Shown piece by piece: positions 33,693-43,070 of a DNA stretch of 64,000 nucleotides (positions are counted from its first letter, which is position 1; each line of letters opens with the position of its first letter). Below the pieces are notes generated by a model. The model was not told where the DNA came from, did no database searches, and saw nothing but the letters and a program-made list of their open reading frames with translations. This stretch comes from Roseibium aggregatum (GTDB lineage: Bacteria > Pseudomonadota > Alphaproteobacteria > Rhizobiales > Stappiaceae), in the NCBI RefSeq assembly GCF_017309185.1, contig NZ_JAEKJZ010000004.1, forward strand, positions 124,001-188,000. Direction: 5' to 3'. Made by a program: the position numbers and the translations under genes.

Positions 33693-36017
33693 ATGGCAGG
33701 AACGCGCGTTCGAATAAAAGGTCTTGTGCAAGGGGTTGGTTTCCGGCCTTTTGTGTGGCGCCTTGCCCTGGAGGAAGGGGTGAAGGGGAGGGTGCTTAAC
33801 GACGCCGAAGGCGTGCTTGTTCTGACTTGGGGACGGGACGAGGCGATCCGGCGGTTCCTGGAGCGTCTGGAAGCGGAGGCGCCGCCCCTGGCGCGCATCG
33901 ACAGGGTGTCGATCGAGCCCGCAACCGATTTGCCGGAACCGCACACGGATGCGTTTCGGATCGTCGAAAGCGCTCCGGGTCCGGCGGCGACCGGCATTGT
34001 GCCGGACGCCGCGACTTGTCCCCAGTGCCTGAAGGAGGTCTTCGATCCTGCAAGCAGGCGTTACGGCTATGCCTTCACCAATTGCACCCATTGCGGTCCG
34101 AGATTTTCAATTGTCCGGGCAATCCCTTACGACCGCGAAAACACGGCCATGGCGTGCTTCCGGATGTGCGAGCAGTGTCAGGCCGAATATGACGCTCCGG
34201 AGAACCGGCGATTTCATGCGCAGCCGAATGCCTGTCCGCAGTGCGGGCCGGGTGTCTGGTATGAGGAGAACGGCCGGGCGATCGGCGAGGGCGACCCGAT
34301 AGAGCAGGCGGCGTTGCGCCTTCGCCAGGGAGAGGTCGTTGCGGTGAAGGGGCTTGGCGGTTTTCATCTCGCCGCAAGCGCATGGTTGCCCGAAGCCGTT
34401 CGTCGGTTGCGCGCGCGCAAGAGGCGGCCGGACAAGCCTCTGGCCCTGATGGCACGCGATCTTGAGCAGGCGCGGACATTCTGTGAGTTTGGCGCGCTTG
34501 AAGCGTCCCTTCTCGAAAGCTCAGCGGCCCCGGTGGTGCTTTTGAAGCAATTGGCGGATCCGGGTCTTGCCGGAGAAATCGCGCCGGGCCAGGACCGGTA
34601 CGGGGTGATGCTGCCCTACACGCCCTTGCACCATCTTCTGATGGCGCAGTTGCCGGGGCCCATCGTCCTGACTTCCGGCAACCTGTCCGAAGAACCTCAA
34701 GCCATCGACAACATGGACGCCAGAAACCGGCTCGGCGGTATCGCCGACGGCTTTCTGATGCACGACAGGGCGATCGTGAACCGGCTTGACGACAGCGTTG
34801 CCGGCATCCGGATAGGCAAACCGGCCGTTTTCCGCCGTGCGCGGGGCTATGCGCCAGCCCCCTTCAGGCTTCACGGGGCCTTTACTGCCGCGCCTCGTAT
34901 TCTTGCGATGGGAGGCGATCTGAAGGCAGCATTCTGCCTGTTGCGCGACGGCGAGGCGGTAATGTCGCAGCACATGGGCGACCTGGAAAACCGGCGCGCG
35001 CTGCGGGACTTTGAAGACAACCTGAGCCTTTACCGCGAGATCCACGATTTCGAACCGGAGCGGATCGCCGTGGACTGTCATCCGGATTACCTGTCGGCGC
35101 GGTTGGGCCGAAATCTGGCGGAGGAAACAGGAATCGGGCTGGTCGAAGTGCAGCACCATCATGCCCACCTGGGGGCCTGTCTTGCGGAAGCGCGTGTGGA
35201 GCCGGGCGCCGATGAGACGCTCGCAATCGTCCTGGATGGTTCCGGTTACGGACGGGACGGTACCGTCTGGGGGGGCGAGTTGCTGACCGGCGGCTATCGC
35301 GGCTTTGAGCGGACAGGACACTTCCTGCCGGTGGCTCTGCCGGGAGGAGGGGCAGCCGTGCGCGAGCCCTGGCGGAACCTGACCGCTCATCTGATCGCCG
35401 CCTTCGGGCCGGGTTACCGGTCGAAACTTGCCGGAACCGGGCTTGAGGAATTGCTGTCCGAGAAGAACCTGCCGGTTATGGAGCGGATGATCGAGAAGCG
35501 GTTGAATTCGCCCCTGTCGTCGTCGGCGGGGCGGCTGTTCGATGCCGTGGCCGCCGCGCTGGGGGTCTGTTTCGACCGGCAGAGCTACGAAGGCCAAACC
35601 GGGGCGGCACTGGAGGCTTTGGCGGGGCCGTATCTGGAACGGGAGAGCGGATATCCGGTCGCGGTTTCGTCTGGCCGACCCGTGGTTCTGTCCTGGGCGC
35701 CGTTCTGGGAAGCGTTGCTGAGCGACCTGAAAAAAGGGGTCTGTGCGGGCCGGATATCGGCTCGGGCTCATCTTGGCCTCCTCGATAGCTTGAGCAGTGT
35801 CAGCGCGCAATTGGCCGGCGAGCGGGAGGTGAACCGGATCGTTCTGTCGGGTGGCGCGATGCAGAACAGGATACTGGCGGAAGGGCTGCACCGGCGGCTC
35901 ATCGCATGTGGGTTCAGCGTTCTTGTTCCCCGTGAGTTTCCCGTCAATGATGGCGGTCTTTCCCTCGGCCAGGCGGCTGTGGCGGGTATGCTCTCCTGCC
36001 AGGATGGCGATCCATGA
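33693..36017 (+). CDS. hypF: Carbamoyltransferase HypF (hydrogenase maturation)
   Basis: This 774-residue enzyme makes the thiocarbamate that becomes the cyanide ligands of NiFe hydrogenases. Domains in order are acylphosphatase (1-90, with LVQGVGFRPFVWRLA), a Zn-finger pair (CPQCLKEVF, CTHCGPRFS, CEQCQAEY, CPQCGP, about 108-185), a YrdC-like domain (KGLGGFHLAASA, RKRRPDKPLALM, LTSGNLSEEP, about 200-390) and a Kae1-like domain (AMGGDLKAAFCLL, VQHHHAHLGACLAE, VLDGSGYGRDGTVWGGE, VLSGGAMQNRIL, to the end). All hallmark motifs are present, so it looks functional. No hydrogenase or other hyp genes are in this window. It converges on a LysR gene. Confidence 0.92.
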   Translation: MAGTRVRIKGLVQGVGFRPFVWRLALEEGVKGRVLNDAEGVLVLTWGRDEAIRRFLERLEAEAPPLARIDRVSIEPATDLPEPHTDAFRIVESAPGPAATGIVPDAATCPQCLKEVFDPASRRYGYAFTNCTHCGPRFSIVRAIPYDRENTAMACFRMCEQCQAEYDAPENRRFHAQPNACPQCGPGVWYEENGRAIGEGDPIEQAALRLRQGEVVAVKGLGGFHLAASAWLPEAVRRLRARKRRPDKPLALMARDLEQARTFCEFGALEASLLESSAAPVVLLKQLADPGLAGEIAPGQDRYGVMLPYTPLHHLLMAQLPGPIVLTSGNLSEEPQAIDNMDARNRLGGIADGFLMHDRAIVNRLDDSVAGIRIGKPAVFRRARGYAPAPFRLHGAFTAAPRILAMGGDLKAAFCLLRDGEAVMSQHMGDLENRRALRDFEDNLSLYREIHDFEPERIAVDCHPDYLSARLGRNLAEETGIGLVEVQHHHAHLGACLAEARVEPGADETLAIVLDGSGYGRDGTVWGGELLTGGYRGFERTGHFLPVALPGGGAAVREPWRNLTAHLIAAFGPGYRSKLAGTGLEELLSEKNLPVMERMIEKRLNSPLSSSAGRLFDAVAAALGVCFDRQSYEGQTGAALEALAGPYLERESGYPVAVSSGRPVVLSWAPFWEALLSDLKKGVCAGRISARAHLGLLDSLSSVSAQLAGEREVNRIVLSGGAMQNRILAEGLHRRLIACGFSVLVPREFPVNDGGLSLGQAAVAGMLSCQDGDP

Positions 36018-36152
36018 ATTCGGCCAGGAGGCGACAATCCGGTGACGGAGCGCGAGGAGGTGGGGTTTCCCGCGTTGCGAAATCCTGAAAAGTTCCCGGG
36101 ATTCAAGCCGCAAACGCCGGTGCCGCAAAACAGGGACAATACGCGCCGTTCG

Positions 36153-37091
36153 TCAGGTGCCCCGTTTGATCATGGCCGAGCGAATTGTCGCCACTTCGGC
36201 GGACAGGAAATCGCAGAAATCCTGCGCCACGATCGAGATCGGCCGGTGCGTGGGCGTCAGAATGGAAAAGCTGCTTTGAATGCGCGGACGGAAAGGCCTG
36301 AAGACGATCATCGGCGGCCCCATGCCGAGCCGACTGCTTTCCTGTGCCTCATAGGCTGTGATCATGTCACAGATGAGGGCGCAGAGACCGGCCTTGACGA
36401 ATTGCAGCCCGGGCTGCGCCGCCTGCAACTCGAAACGCTGATTGAAGCGGGAACCGGCGTCGCGAAAGCGGGACAGGATCTGCTTATGGCTGCGATGCTC
36501 GGACTGGAGCAGAGCCAGCGGATAGTCATCCAGGTCTGCGGGGGTGATGGTTTCTTTCGAGGCAAGCGGGTCGGTGGCCGGAAGGGCGCACATGCATTCC
36601 ATGTCGAAGTCGATCTGATCGAAGGAGTTGCGCGCCCGCGGCGTCTCCGCGAACCCGATATCGAATTGCTGGGCCGCGATAAGCTCTTCGATTTCCGCCG
36701 AGGAGCGGCTGGCCAGCGCTACCTTCACGCTGGGCTTGTCTTCCACGAATTGCGACAGGCATTTCGGCAGGAAATCCGTGGATGCTTCCGGAACGCCGGC
36801 GACCCGCAACTGCCCGTGTTCCCTGTTCGCCAGTCCGCGCAGGGTTCGCTTGGAGGTTTCCAGCCGTTTGAGAATTGCTTCCGCTTCTTCGAGAAAGAAC
36901 TCGGCTTCCGGCGTTGGAACAAGCCTTCCCTGTTCCCGCATGAAGAGTTTCAACTCAAGTTCGGTTTCGAGCCCCGCGATGGTGGAGCTTACCGCAGGTT
37001 GTGTTCTGCCAAGCGTTCGAGCGGCTTCGGAAATTGAACCGCTGCGCATGACTTCGCGAAACGTCGCCAGTTGTCGAATAGACAGATTCAT
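36153..37091 (-). CDS. LysR-family transcriptional regulator
   Basis: This 312-residue protein has the N-terminal helix-turn-helix MNLSIRQLATFREVMRSGSISEAARTLGRTQPAVSSTIAGLE, followed by LFMREQGRLVPTPEAEFFLEEAE. The effector domain runs from about residue 90 (REHGQLRVAGVPEASTDFLP). The ATG at 37091 is chosen because the family starts immediately before the NLSIRQL segment. The wording matches LysRs controlling amino acid or opine use (OccR/ArgP-like subgroup). It lies 260 bp downstream of a creatininase-family gene on the same strand and may regulate it. The effector is unknown. Confidence 0.87.
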   Translation of the reverse strand: MNLSIRQLATFREVMRSGSISEAARTLGRTQPAVSSTIAGLETELELKLFMREQGRLVPTPEAEFFLEEAEAILKRLETSKRTLRGLANREHGQLRVAGVPEASTDFLPKCLSQFVEDKPSVKVALASRSSAEIEELIAAQQFDIGFAETPRARNSFDQIDFDMECMCALPATDPLASKETITPADLDDYPLALLQSEHRSHKQILSRFRDAGSRFNQRFELQAAQPGLQFVKAGLCALICDMITAYEAQESSRLGMGPPMIVFRPFRPRIQSSFSILTPTHRPISIVAQDFCDFLSAEVATIRSAMIKRGT

Positions 37092-37350
37092 CGTTTCGCG
37101 CAAACCGCTCCCTCAGACTCTGCGTCCAGCACTGTGTATCTTAAACTGGCTAAGGTCAACTACGCGACAAATAAACCAAAAAGATAGTGTGACTTGTGAA
37201 TTGCGGCTTCTTTAGTTGGCTGTTTTTTCCGATTTCAGGTATTCGAAATACATCTTCTGATGAAACTCTAAGTTGTTTATTTTTTCGATGGGCCGAGCCG
37301 CTGGCCGCGGTTACGAGGGAGGCCCGGCCGAATGAGCGGAGGCGCCGGCT

Positions 37351-38154
37351 TCAAGCGCCCGGGTTCCAGAGACGGTCGAGATCGTAGGCCTCAATGTCCT
37401 GCAGCAATTCGATGAAGCCCCTCGCCGCGTGGTCGAGCGATCGCCTGCCTTTTTCGGCGGTTGCCAATGCGGCGTTCCCGAGCGCGCCAGCGGTGTTGAG
37501 GTCCTGAGCCTTCCAGCCAAACTGGGCTTTGCCGTGCCCGCGCAGATGCTTGAACTCCTGAAGAAAGCGCTGCTGTTCCGAGCCAAAGTCCGTGGCTGCC
37601 TCCATCCGGACAAGGTCCGGGTGCAAGTGAAGCATCAGCGAGGTTTCGATATCGCCACCGTGTATGCCGTAGGTAAATTCCTCTTCCCTGTAGAGCCCTT
37701 CCGGTTGACCGAACCGCAGCCAGTTCGTTGCCGTCACGAACATGTCGTGCTTCACCCGCAACTCCCGGGCGACGATATCGAGAACGGGGACGTTGCCGCC
37801 ATGCGAGTTGATCAGAACCAGTTTGCGAAGTCCGGCACGCGCGACGCTTTCACCGATTTCGAACCAGGCGCGCGTCAACGTGTCCCAGGAAAGGGTCAGT
37901 GTGCCGGGAGAGGAAATGTGTTCGTCCGACTTGCCGACGGTCTGGACCGGCAGGAAAGTGACGGGAAGGCCTGTCGGCAGGAGATCCAGGACACGACCGA
38001 TCTGCCCCTCCGCGATTGCCGTGTCGGTGCTGAGCGGTAGATGGGGGCCGTGCTGTTCGACAGCGGCGACCGGAAGCACCGCGATCCAGTTCTCGCGGTT
38101 TGGGTCCTGAAAGTCTTCGGCGGTCATCTCCTGCCAGAAGCGCTTGGGAAGCAT
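37351..38154 (-). CDS. Creatininase-family amidohydrolase
   Basis: This 267-residue cytoplasmic metalloenzyme shows the family motifs: VLPVAAVEQHGPHLPLSTDTAIAEG with metal ligands E, H and D, LVLINSHGGNVPVLDIVARE, and GIHGGDIETSLML with the conserved GDxETS glutamate. The family opens cyclic amides such as creatinine or cleaves formamides, including a deformylase in riboflavin-type pathways. The ATG at 38154 follows CAGGAAATGAC. With a LysR gene downstream it forms a small separate unit. The substrate is not determined. Confidence 0.85.
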   Translation of the reverse strand: MLPKRFWQEMTAEDFQDPNRENWIAVLPVAAVEQHGPHLPLSTDTAIAEGQIGRVLDLLPTGLPVTFLPVQTVGKSDEHISSPGTLTLSWDTLTRAWFEIGESVARAGLRKLVLINSHGGNVPVLDIVARELRVKHDMFVTATNWLRFGQPEGLYREEEFTYGIHGGDIETSLMLHLHPDLVRMEAATDFGSEQQRFLQEFKHLRGHGKAQFGWKAQDLNTAGALGNAALATAEKGRRSLDHAARGFIELLQDIEAYDLDRLWNPGA

Positions 38155-38353
38155 GTCATTTCCTGTGTTTTTCCAGCGATGATGTTCGAAGCTTCTTGGC
38201 TCAAACGGCGAGCGCATCTGCTTTTGCACAGTCGCGCCGGACAGGCAAGCGGGGCCAGGGGGCAGTTTCGTTCAGCGTGCATCACGAAGAAATGATGCCG
38301 TTGGGGAACTCGGTTTAACAATTTGCTGATTTCTTGCGCCGACACTTCCCGTC

Positions 38354-39274
38354 ATGATTGGTACGCTCTTGTCCAATGCACCCGCAAGTCCGACAAAAGT
38401 CGGCGCTGCGGCCGGTCTCCCTGTCTCCGGAGCGGAAGATGCTTCTTCCGGCCGGACGGAAGACGTTGTGGCTGGTCTTCCTTCTGAAGAAGAGGCGATA
38501 CGGACCGGTGGCGTTGCTGTGCTCACGCCGGAGGCCGTGATCGCGCTGCAAAAGACAGAGACCGGGAACGAGACCGGAGCGCGGAGCCAGCCGGACGACG
38601 GTGCCGACGCCGGATCGCAGGAGGGGCAGAGCTCCGGGGCGGTGGCGCAAACGCAGGACGACCCCGAAGAGGAGGAGGATGCGGACGGCGACGGTCTCAA
38701 CGAGGCTGAGGAAAAGCAGGTCGAAAAACTGGCTCAGCGGGACCGGGAGGTGCGGGCCCACGAACAGGCGCATGCGCGCGTCGGCGGGGCCTATGCCAGC
38801 GCGCCGTCCTACACCTTCCAGCAGGGCCCCGACGGCAAACGCTACGCGATCGGCGGCGAAGTCCAGATCGACACCGCCAAGGAACGAACTCCGGAGGCGA
38901 CCGTCCGGAAGATGCAGATCGTCATCCGTGCCGCCACGGCACCGGCCGAACCTTCGTCCCAGGATCTCAAAGTGGCCCAGCAGGCGCGCTCGCAATTGTC
39001 CGAGGCCCAGGCGGAACTGCGTCAGCAGAAGGCAGAGGAACTCAACGGGGATGAAGAGGGCGAGGCCGGGGCTCCAGGGTCAGGCGAGGCGGCGGAGGCC
39101 GGCGCGGATCAGCAGTCCGAGAACCCAGCCGGCGCGCCGGCCGATGAGAAGGCGGACGCGGGGGCCAGCGAAACGCAGCGCGGCAAAGATGCTGAAAAAG
39201 CCGCGGCTGCCTATCAGTCCGCGCTGCAGCGGATCGACGACGCCCAGTCCCTGTTCAACACCCTGGTCTCGTAG
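38354..39274 (+). CDS. SprA-related putative metalloprotease-like protein
   Basis: This 306-residue protein has a low-complexity N-terminal half. Residues 100-120 are strongly acidic (DDPEEEEDADGDGLNEAEE). The conserved core REVRAHEQAHARVGGAYAS ... YTFQQGPDGKRYAIGGEVQIDT identifies the SprA-related (PF12118-type) family. HEQAH at 136-140 fits the zinc-binding HExxH pattern, although proteolysis has not been shown for the family as far as I know. The C-terminal part (about 205-285) is Ala/Glu/Gly-rich and likely disordered, followed by a final helix. No signal peptide is seen. Its role is unknown. Confidence 0.72.
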   Translation: MIGTLLSNAPASPTKVGAAAGLPVSGAEDASSGRTEDVVAGLPSEEEAIRTGGVAVLTPEAVIALQKTETGNETGARSQPDDGADAGSQEGQSSGAVAQTQDDPEEEEDADGDGLNEAEEKQVEKLAQRDREVRAHEQAHARVGGAYASAPSYTFQQGPDGKRYAIGGEVQIDTAKERTPEATVRKMQIVIRAATAPAEPSSQDLKVAQQARSQLSEAQAELRQQKAEELNGDEEGEAGAPGSGEAAEAGADQQSENPAGAPADEKADAGASETQRGKDAEKAAAAYQSALQRIDDAQSLFNTLVS

Positions 39275-39468
39275 AGTTTCCCTTTGTCGCGGATCTTTCT
39301 GTCCATACCCTGAAGACCGCCAGGCCGACTTTCCCGGAAATCTTCTTGTGAGTTTGCTCAAGGCATGACACAAGGGCGCTGGCTTTCCAGTTTGGCCAGT
39401 TCTTTCAAGCTGGCTCCGAAGCCCCCCTTCTTTCCCGACGAGATCCGTCCTGTCCTCGCGCGTGACGT

Positions 39469-40629
39469 ATGAAAAACACCCGACAAGATCACGCGCCCGC
39501 CGCGCGCTGGATTGTATCAGCCGTCTTCTTCATGTGCGGGTCCTTTGTCGGCTTGTGGGCGTCAAGAATTCCGGACATCAAGGCGGCTGCCGGCCTGGAC
39601 GAAAGCGGTTTCGGAATGCTGCTTCTGGTGATGGCCTGCGGAGCGTTTGCTGCCTTTCCTCTCACGGGAAAGCTGGTTGACCGAAAAGGCGCGGCGCCGG
39701 TAACGAAGGTGTTCACGGCCGCGACCGCCGGCAGCTTCCTGTTGATCGGACTGACTCCGTCAACCCCTCTGCTAGCACCGGCTCTTTTCCTTGGCGGATT
39801 TTCCTTCGGTGCTCTCGACGTGGCCATGAACGGCTGGGGCTCCGAAATAGAGGCCCGGCTCGGGAGGCCCTTGATGAATTCGTTTCACGGTCTCTTCAGT
39901 CTGGGCGCGGGGGCCGCCGCCGCGGCCGGCGGTTTCGCGATCGAGGCTGGTTTGAGCATTCCCGTTCATTTCGGTCTCTGGTTCGCTCTCTCCGTGCCGC
40001 TCCTCGCGCGCACCGCCCTTCAGCGCTGGCACAGCGAAATTTCGGCTGCCGGCGAAAAAACCAGGGCCCCGCTGTTCGCGGTGCCCAAAGGCGCTCTGGT
40101 GTTCGTGGGCCTTATCGCCCTTGTGGCCGCACTGGGGGAAGGAGCGGTCACCGACTGGGCCGCGCTTTACCAGATCGTCGACCTCGGTTACGCCGGGTCG
40201 ATCGCGCCGACGGCGTTCACGGTCTTCTCCGTTGCCATGGTCATCATGCGTCTTTCCGGCGACCGGATCATTGCCCGGTTCGGGCCGGTGCCTGTGGCAC
40301 GGGTGAGCGGTGTCGTCGCGTTTCTCGGTTGCCTTCTGTTCGTCTCCGGTGTGAACATCTGGATCGTCTGGGCGGGGGCCTTCGTGATGGGGCTCGGCTA
40401 CGCGGTGTTGTTTCCCATCGCCATGTCCAGGGCTGCGAGTGACCCTGTCATGTCGAAGGGCGCGGCCCTCGCTGCCGTTGCGACGCTCGGCTATGGAGCT
40501 TTTTTGTTCGGTCCGCCCCTTCTAGGCTTTGTCGGTGACCTGATTTCGCTGCGGGCCTCCTTCCTTGCCGTTGCGCTTCTAACCGTCAGTCTGCCGTTCC
40601 TGGCCGGCGCACTCAAAGTGAAGCCGTAA
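39469..40629 (+). CDS. Major facilitator superfamily transporter
   Basis: This 386-residue, twelve-helix permease starts after a short basic N-terminus (WIVSAVFFMCGSFVGLWASRIPDIKAAAG). The loop 2-3 motif appears as GKLVDRKGAAPV, which replaces the general GxLaDrxGrr MFS motif A. ALDVAMNGWGSEIEARLGRPLMNSFHGLFSLGAG is typical of the YbjJ/fucose-permease-like subgroup. The second half includes GEGAVTDWAALYQ, also characteristic of that subgroup. The cargo is unknown; YbjJ-like proteins are often annotated as exporters. It appears as a single-gene unit. Confidence 0.85.
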   Translation: MKNTRQDHAPAARWIVSAVFFMCGSFVGLWASRIPDIKAAAGLDESGFGMLLLVMACGAFAAFPLTGKLVDRKGAAPVTKVFTAATAGSFLLIGLTPSTPLLAPALFLGGFSFGALDVAMNGWGSEIEARLGRPLMNSFHGLFSLGAGAAAAAGGFAIEAGLSIPVHFGLWFALSVPLLARTALQRWHSEISAAGEKTRAPLFAVPKGALVFVGLIALVAALGEGAVTDWAALYQIVDLGYAGSIAPTAFTVFSVAMVIMRLSGDRIIARFGPVPVARVSGVVAFLGCLLFVSGVNIWIVWAGAFVMGLGYAVLFPIAMSRAASDPVMSKGAALAAVATLGYGAFLFGPPLLGFVGDLISLRASFLAVALLTVSLPFLAGALKVKP

Positions 40630-40839
40630 CCGCCAAAGTAACGGGAGCCACTTGGTTTGCCGGATGCGCGATAATGTTGCGGCTGCTCAGTTTTTTACGG
40701 AAAAAGACCCTGTTTGCGGCGGTGCGGCTTTAGCGTTTGGAAGCCGGTTTTCCGCATGAAACGGCGCTTCTTTTTAGAGGGTAAAGGACAATCGGACTTC
40801 GCCCATGCCACCCAAATCCTTCACCCGGTCAGTTGTGTC

Positions 40840-40854
40840 ATTTGACGGTTAAAT
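40840..40854. promoter_or_regulatory. Near-palindrome upstream of the MarR regulator gene
   Basis: ATTTGACGGTTAAAT matches its own reverse complement at 12 of 15 positions, about 70 bp upstream of the MarR start at 40924. Its size and AT-rich ends suit a MarR dimer, so autoregulation is likely. This is inference from position. The 294-bp gap otherwise shows nothing distinctive. Confidence 0.35.
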
Positions 40855-40923
40855 ACTCTGGTTAGGGTGCGCTCGCAGAAGGTGAACGTGATTCGAGTTG
40901 ATTTGAGCGCAGGTGTCAGGGCT

Positions 40924-41463
40924 ATGGCTTTCAATTACAAGAAGAGTATTACTTTTCGATTGGTTCAGGCCGCCAAGGCGCAGCGGGCGCGCTCCGGCGC
41001 CCATCTGATGCGCATCGGTCTGCATCCCGGCCAGGAACTCGTTTTGAAAGTCCTGGCGGATACCGACGGACGCACGATGAGCCAACTGGCGCTGGCGCTT
41101 GGCGTGCAGCCGCCAACGGTTACGAAAATGGTCACGCGCTTGTCCAGCCAGGGCTATGTCAGGCGCCAGGTGTCCGACACGGACGGCCGGCTGGCGCGGG
41201 TCTATCTGACGGAGACCGGCCGGGAGCTGGTGCTTTCCGTCGACAAGGCCTGGAAACGTCTGGAGCGGGAGGCCATGTCCGGCCTGGACGACAAGGACCG
41301 AAAGAAGCTGCGCAAACTGCTGCGCCAGGTGGAAAAGAACCTGTCCATCGCCATTGACGACGATCCGGATCACGAAGACGACCTGGAACCGGAAGCGGAC
41401 GAGAACGCCGAGGCCGAGGCCAAGGATAAGGCCGACAAGGACAAGGAACTCTCGGCCGCCTGA
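40924..41463 (+). CDS. MarR-family transcriptional regulator with long acidic C-terminal tail
   Basis: This 179-residue regulator starts MAFNYKKSITFRLVQAAKAQRARSG. The winged helix is GLHPGQELVLKVLADTDGRTMSQLALALGVQPPTVTKMVTRLSSQGYVRR, with the wing at SDTDGRLARVYLTETGREL. A dimerisation helix follows, then about 40 residues of mostly Asp/Glu/Lys (DDDPDHEDDLEPEADENAEAE), longer than the family normally has. ATG 40924 fits the family start; a GTG at 40867 is possible. The full sequence recalls rhizobial MarR proteins related to LdtR, a regulator of L,D-transpeptidase genes, but I cannot confirm this. It converges with the chromate transporter gene. Confidence 0.85.
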   Translation: MAFNYKKSITFRLVQAAKAQRARSGAHLMRIGLHPGQELVLKVLADTDGRTMSQLALALGVQPPTVTKMVTRLSSQGYVRRQVSDTDGRLARVYLTETGRELVLSVDKAWKRLEREAMSGLDDKDRKKLRKLLRQVEKNLSIAIDDDPDHEDDLEPEADENAEAEAKDKADKDKELSAA

Positions 41464-41475
41464 GCGTTCTTTCAG

Positions 41476-42819
41476 TCAAAGCATTTTTGCAACAAAACCG
41501 AGCGCTGCGGTCGCGATCAGGACCGTGGCCATGCCGCGCCGGGCGGCGAAGACCAGTATTGCCGCCACCAGAGCAATTCCCAAAAGAACCGGATCCAGGC
41601 TGAATACATCCGGCCACAGCAGCTGGAACGCTCCGAACGTGAGTGTGTCGGTCTTTGCAAAGAGCACGTGAAGCGCGAACCAGATCGCCAGGTTCAAGAC
41701 CGTTCCCGCGACGGCGGCCGTGATCGCCGAAAGGGCCCTGGCCAGTTTCGCGTTTCCCCGAAGCTTTTCCATCCACGGTGCACCGGCGAGAATGAACAGA
41801 AAACTCGGGGCGAAGGTGACCCAGGTCGTCATGGCTGCCGCAAGCAAAGCACCGGTCAGGGGTTGAAACGGCGCCGGTTCGCGCCACCCACCCAGGAAAC
41901 CGACAAACTGGGTGACCAGGATCAGGGGGCCAGGCGTCGTCTCGGCAAGGCCGAGGCCGTCGAGCATTTCCCCGGCGCTCAGCCAGGCTTTGCTCTCGAC
42001 CGCGACCTGGGCCATGTAGCTGAGCAACGCATAAGCGCCGCCGAAACTGACAACGGCCAGGAGCGAGAAGAACTCCGCGATCTCCGCGAAGACATTTCCC
42101 GGAGCGAGAAACAGAACCGCGGCCAGGGGAGGCAGGGCCCAGACGGTCACGCCGATGACAAGGGTTCGGGCGGTTGCCGCGAGCGAGGCTTTCTTGCCGG
42201 TGGCATCATCCCGCTCATTTCTCAGCGTGCCGGATGCGTCGCCAAAAAACAGGCCGGCGAGCGCTGCGCCGAAAATCACGATCGGGAAGGGAACCGAGAA
42301 GAAGAACAGGGCGCAAAACGACAGGCCGCAGATCATACAGGCAAGCTGCGTTGTCAGAGCTTTTTTGCCGATCTTCAAGAGGGCTTGCACAACGATCGCC
42401 AGAACGCCCGCCTTCACGCCGTAGAAAATGGAAGCGATGATCGTGGTGTCGCCGTGGGCGGCGTAGACGTAGCTGACAAGCGCCATCGCGAAAGCGCCGG
42501 GGAGAATGAACAGGAGACCCGCGACAAGGCCGCCCAGGGCCCGCGCGCTGAGCCAGCCGCAGTAGGTCGCAAGCTGCTGGGCTTCAGGCCCCGGCAGCAG
42601 CATGCAGTAGTTGAGCGCATGCAGGAACCGGTCCTCGGTGAGCCATTTCCTGTTCTCGACGAACTCCTGGTGCATCACGGAGATCTGTGCTGCCGGTCCG
42701 CCGAACGAAAGCAGACCGACCTTGAGCGACACGCGTGTGACCTCGCCCAGGGAGGGGCGCGGGGAATGCGACGTACCGTCCTGACGGACTGTTTCCGATG
42801 GGGGGGAAGGTGCCTGCAT
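41476..42819 (-). CDS. chrA: Chromate transporter ChrA, two-domain form
   Basis: This 447-residue inner-membrane exporter belongs to the long CHR family. The N-terminal repeat contains VGLLSFGGPAAQISVMHQEFVENRKWL and LNYCMLLPGPEAQQLATYCGWL. The C-terminal repeat has VVSFGGAYALLSYMAQ and GLGLAETTPGPLILVTQFVGFLGGWR. These FGGP/FGGA and PGP motifs are diagnostic. Each half has about five helices in inverted orientation. The protein expels chromate and gives resistance to it, an established family role. No chrB regulator is adjacent. Confidence 0.92.
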   Translation of the reverse strand: MQAPSPPSETVRQDGTSHSPRPSLGEVTRVSLKVGLLSFGGPAAQISVMHQEFVENRKWLTEDRFLHALNYCMLLPGPEAQQLATYCGWLSARALGGLVAGLLFILPGAFAMALVSYVYAAHGDTTIIASIFYGVKAGVLAIVVQALLKIGKKALTTQLACMICGLSFCALFFFSVPFPIVIFGAALAGLFFGDASGTLRNERDDATGKKASLAATARTLVIGVTVWALPPLAAVLFLAPGNVFAEIAEFFSLLAVVSFGGAYALLSYMAQVAVESKAWLSAGEMLDGLGLAETTPGPLILVTQFVGFLGGWREPAPFQPLTGALLAAAMTTWVTFAPSFLFILAGAPWMEKLRGNAKLARALSAITAAVAGTVLNLAIWFALHVLFAKTDTLTFGAFQLLWPDVFSLDPVLLGIALVAAILVFAARRGMATVLIATAALGFVAKML

Positions 42820-43070
42820 GGACGGACCGCATCTGTGGACGTGCTCGTTTCCTACGTGGTCTTCGTGAAAGCCGCAAGACAGTCAGGTGAGCGGCAGCCA
42901 GTGCCGCTGGTCAATTGGATCTGAAGTTCGCTGCCGACTTTGCGGTGGACATCAGACGCAACTGGATCCTACCCGCCGGTCCGAACATTACAAATCGCTC
43001 ATTTGAAATCGTCCGGCTCGAAAACCACCTCATTGCATCATGTTCCAGAGTGAGGCGATTGAGGCAGCAG

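Noticed and set aside
36042..37037. 331-codon + strand frame over the LysR gene
   Set aside because: Antisense to a clear helix-turn-helix regulator and lacking motifs.
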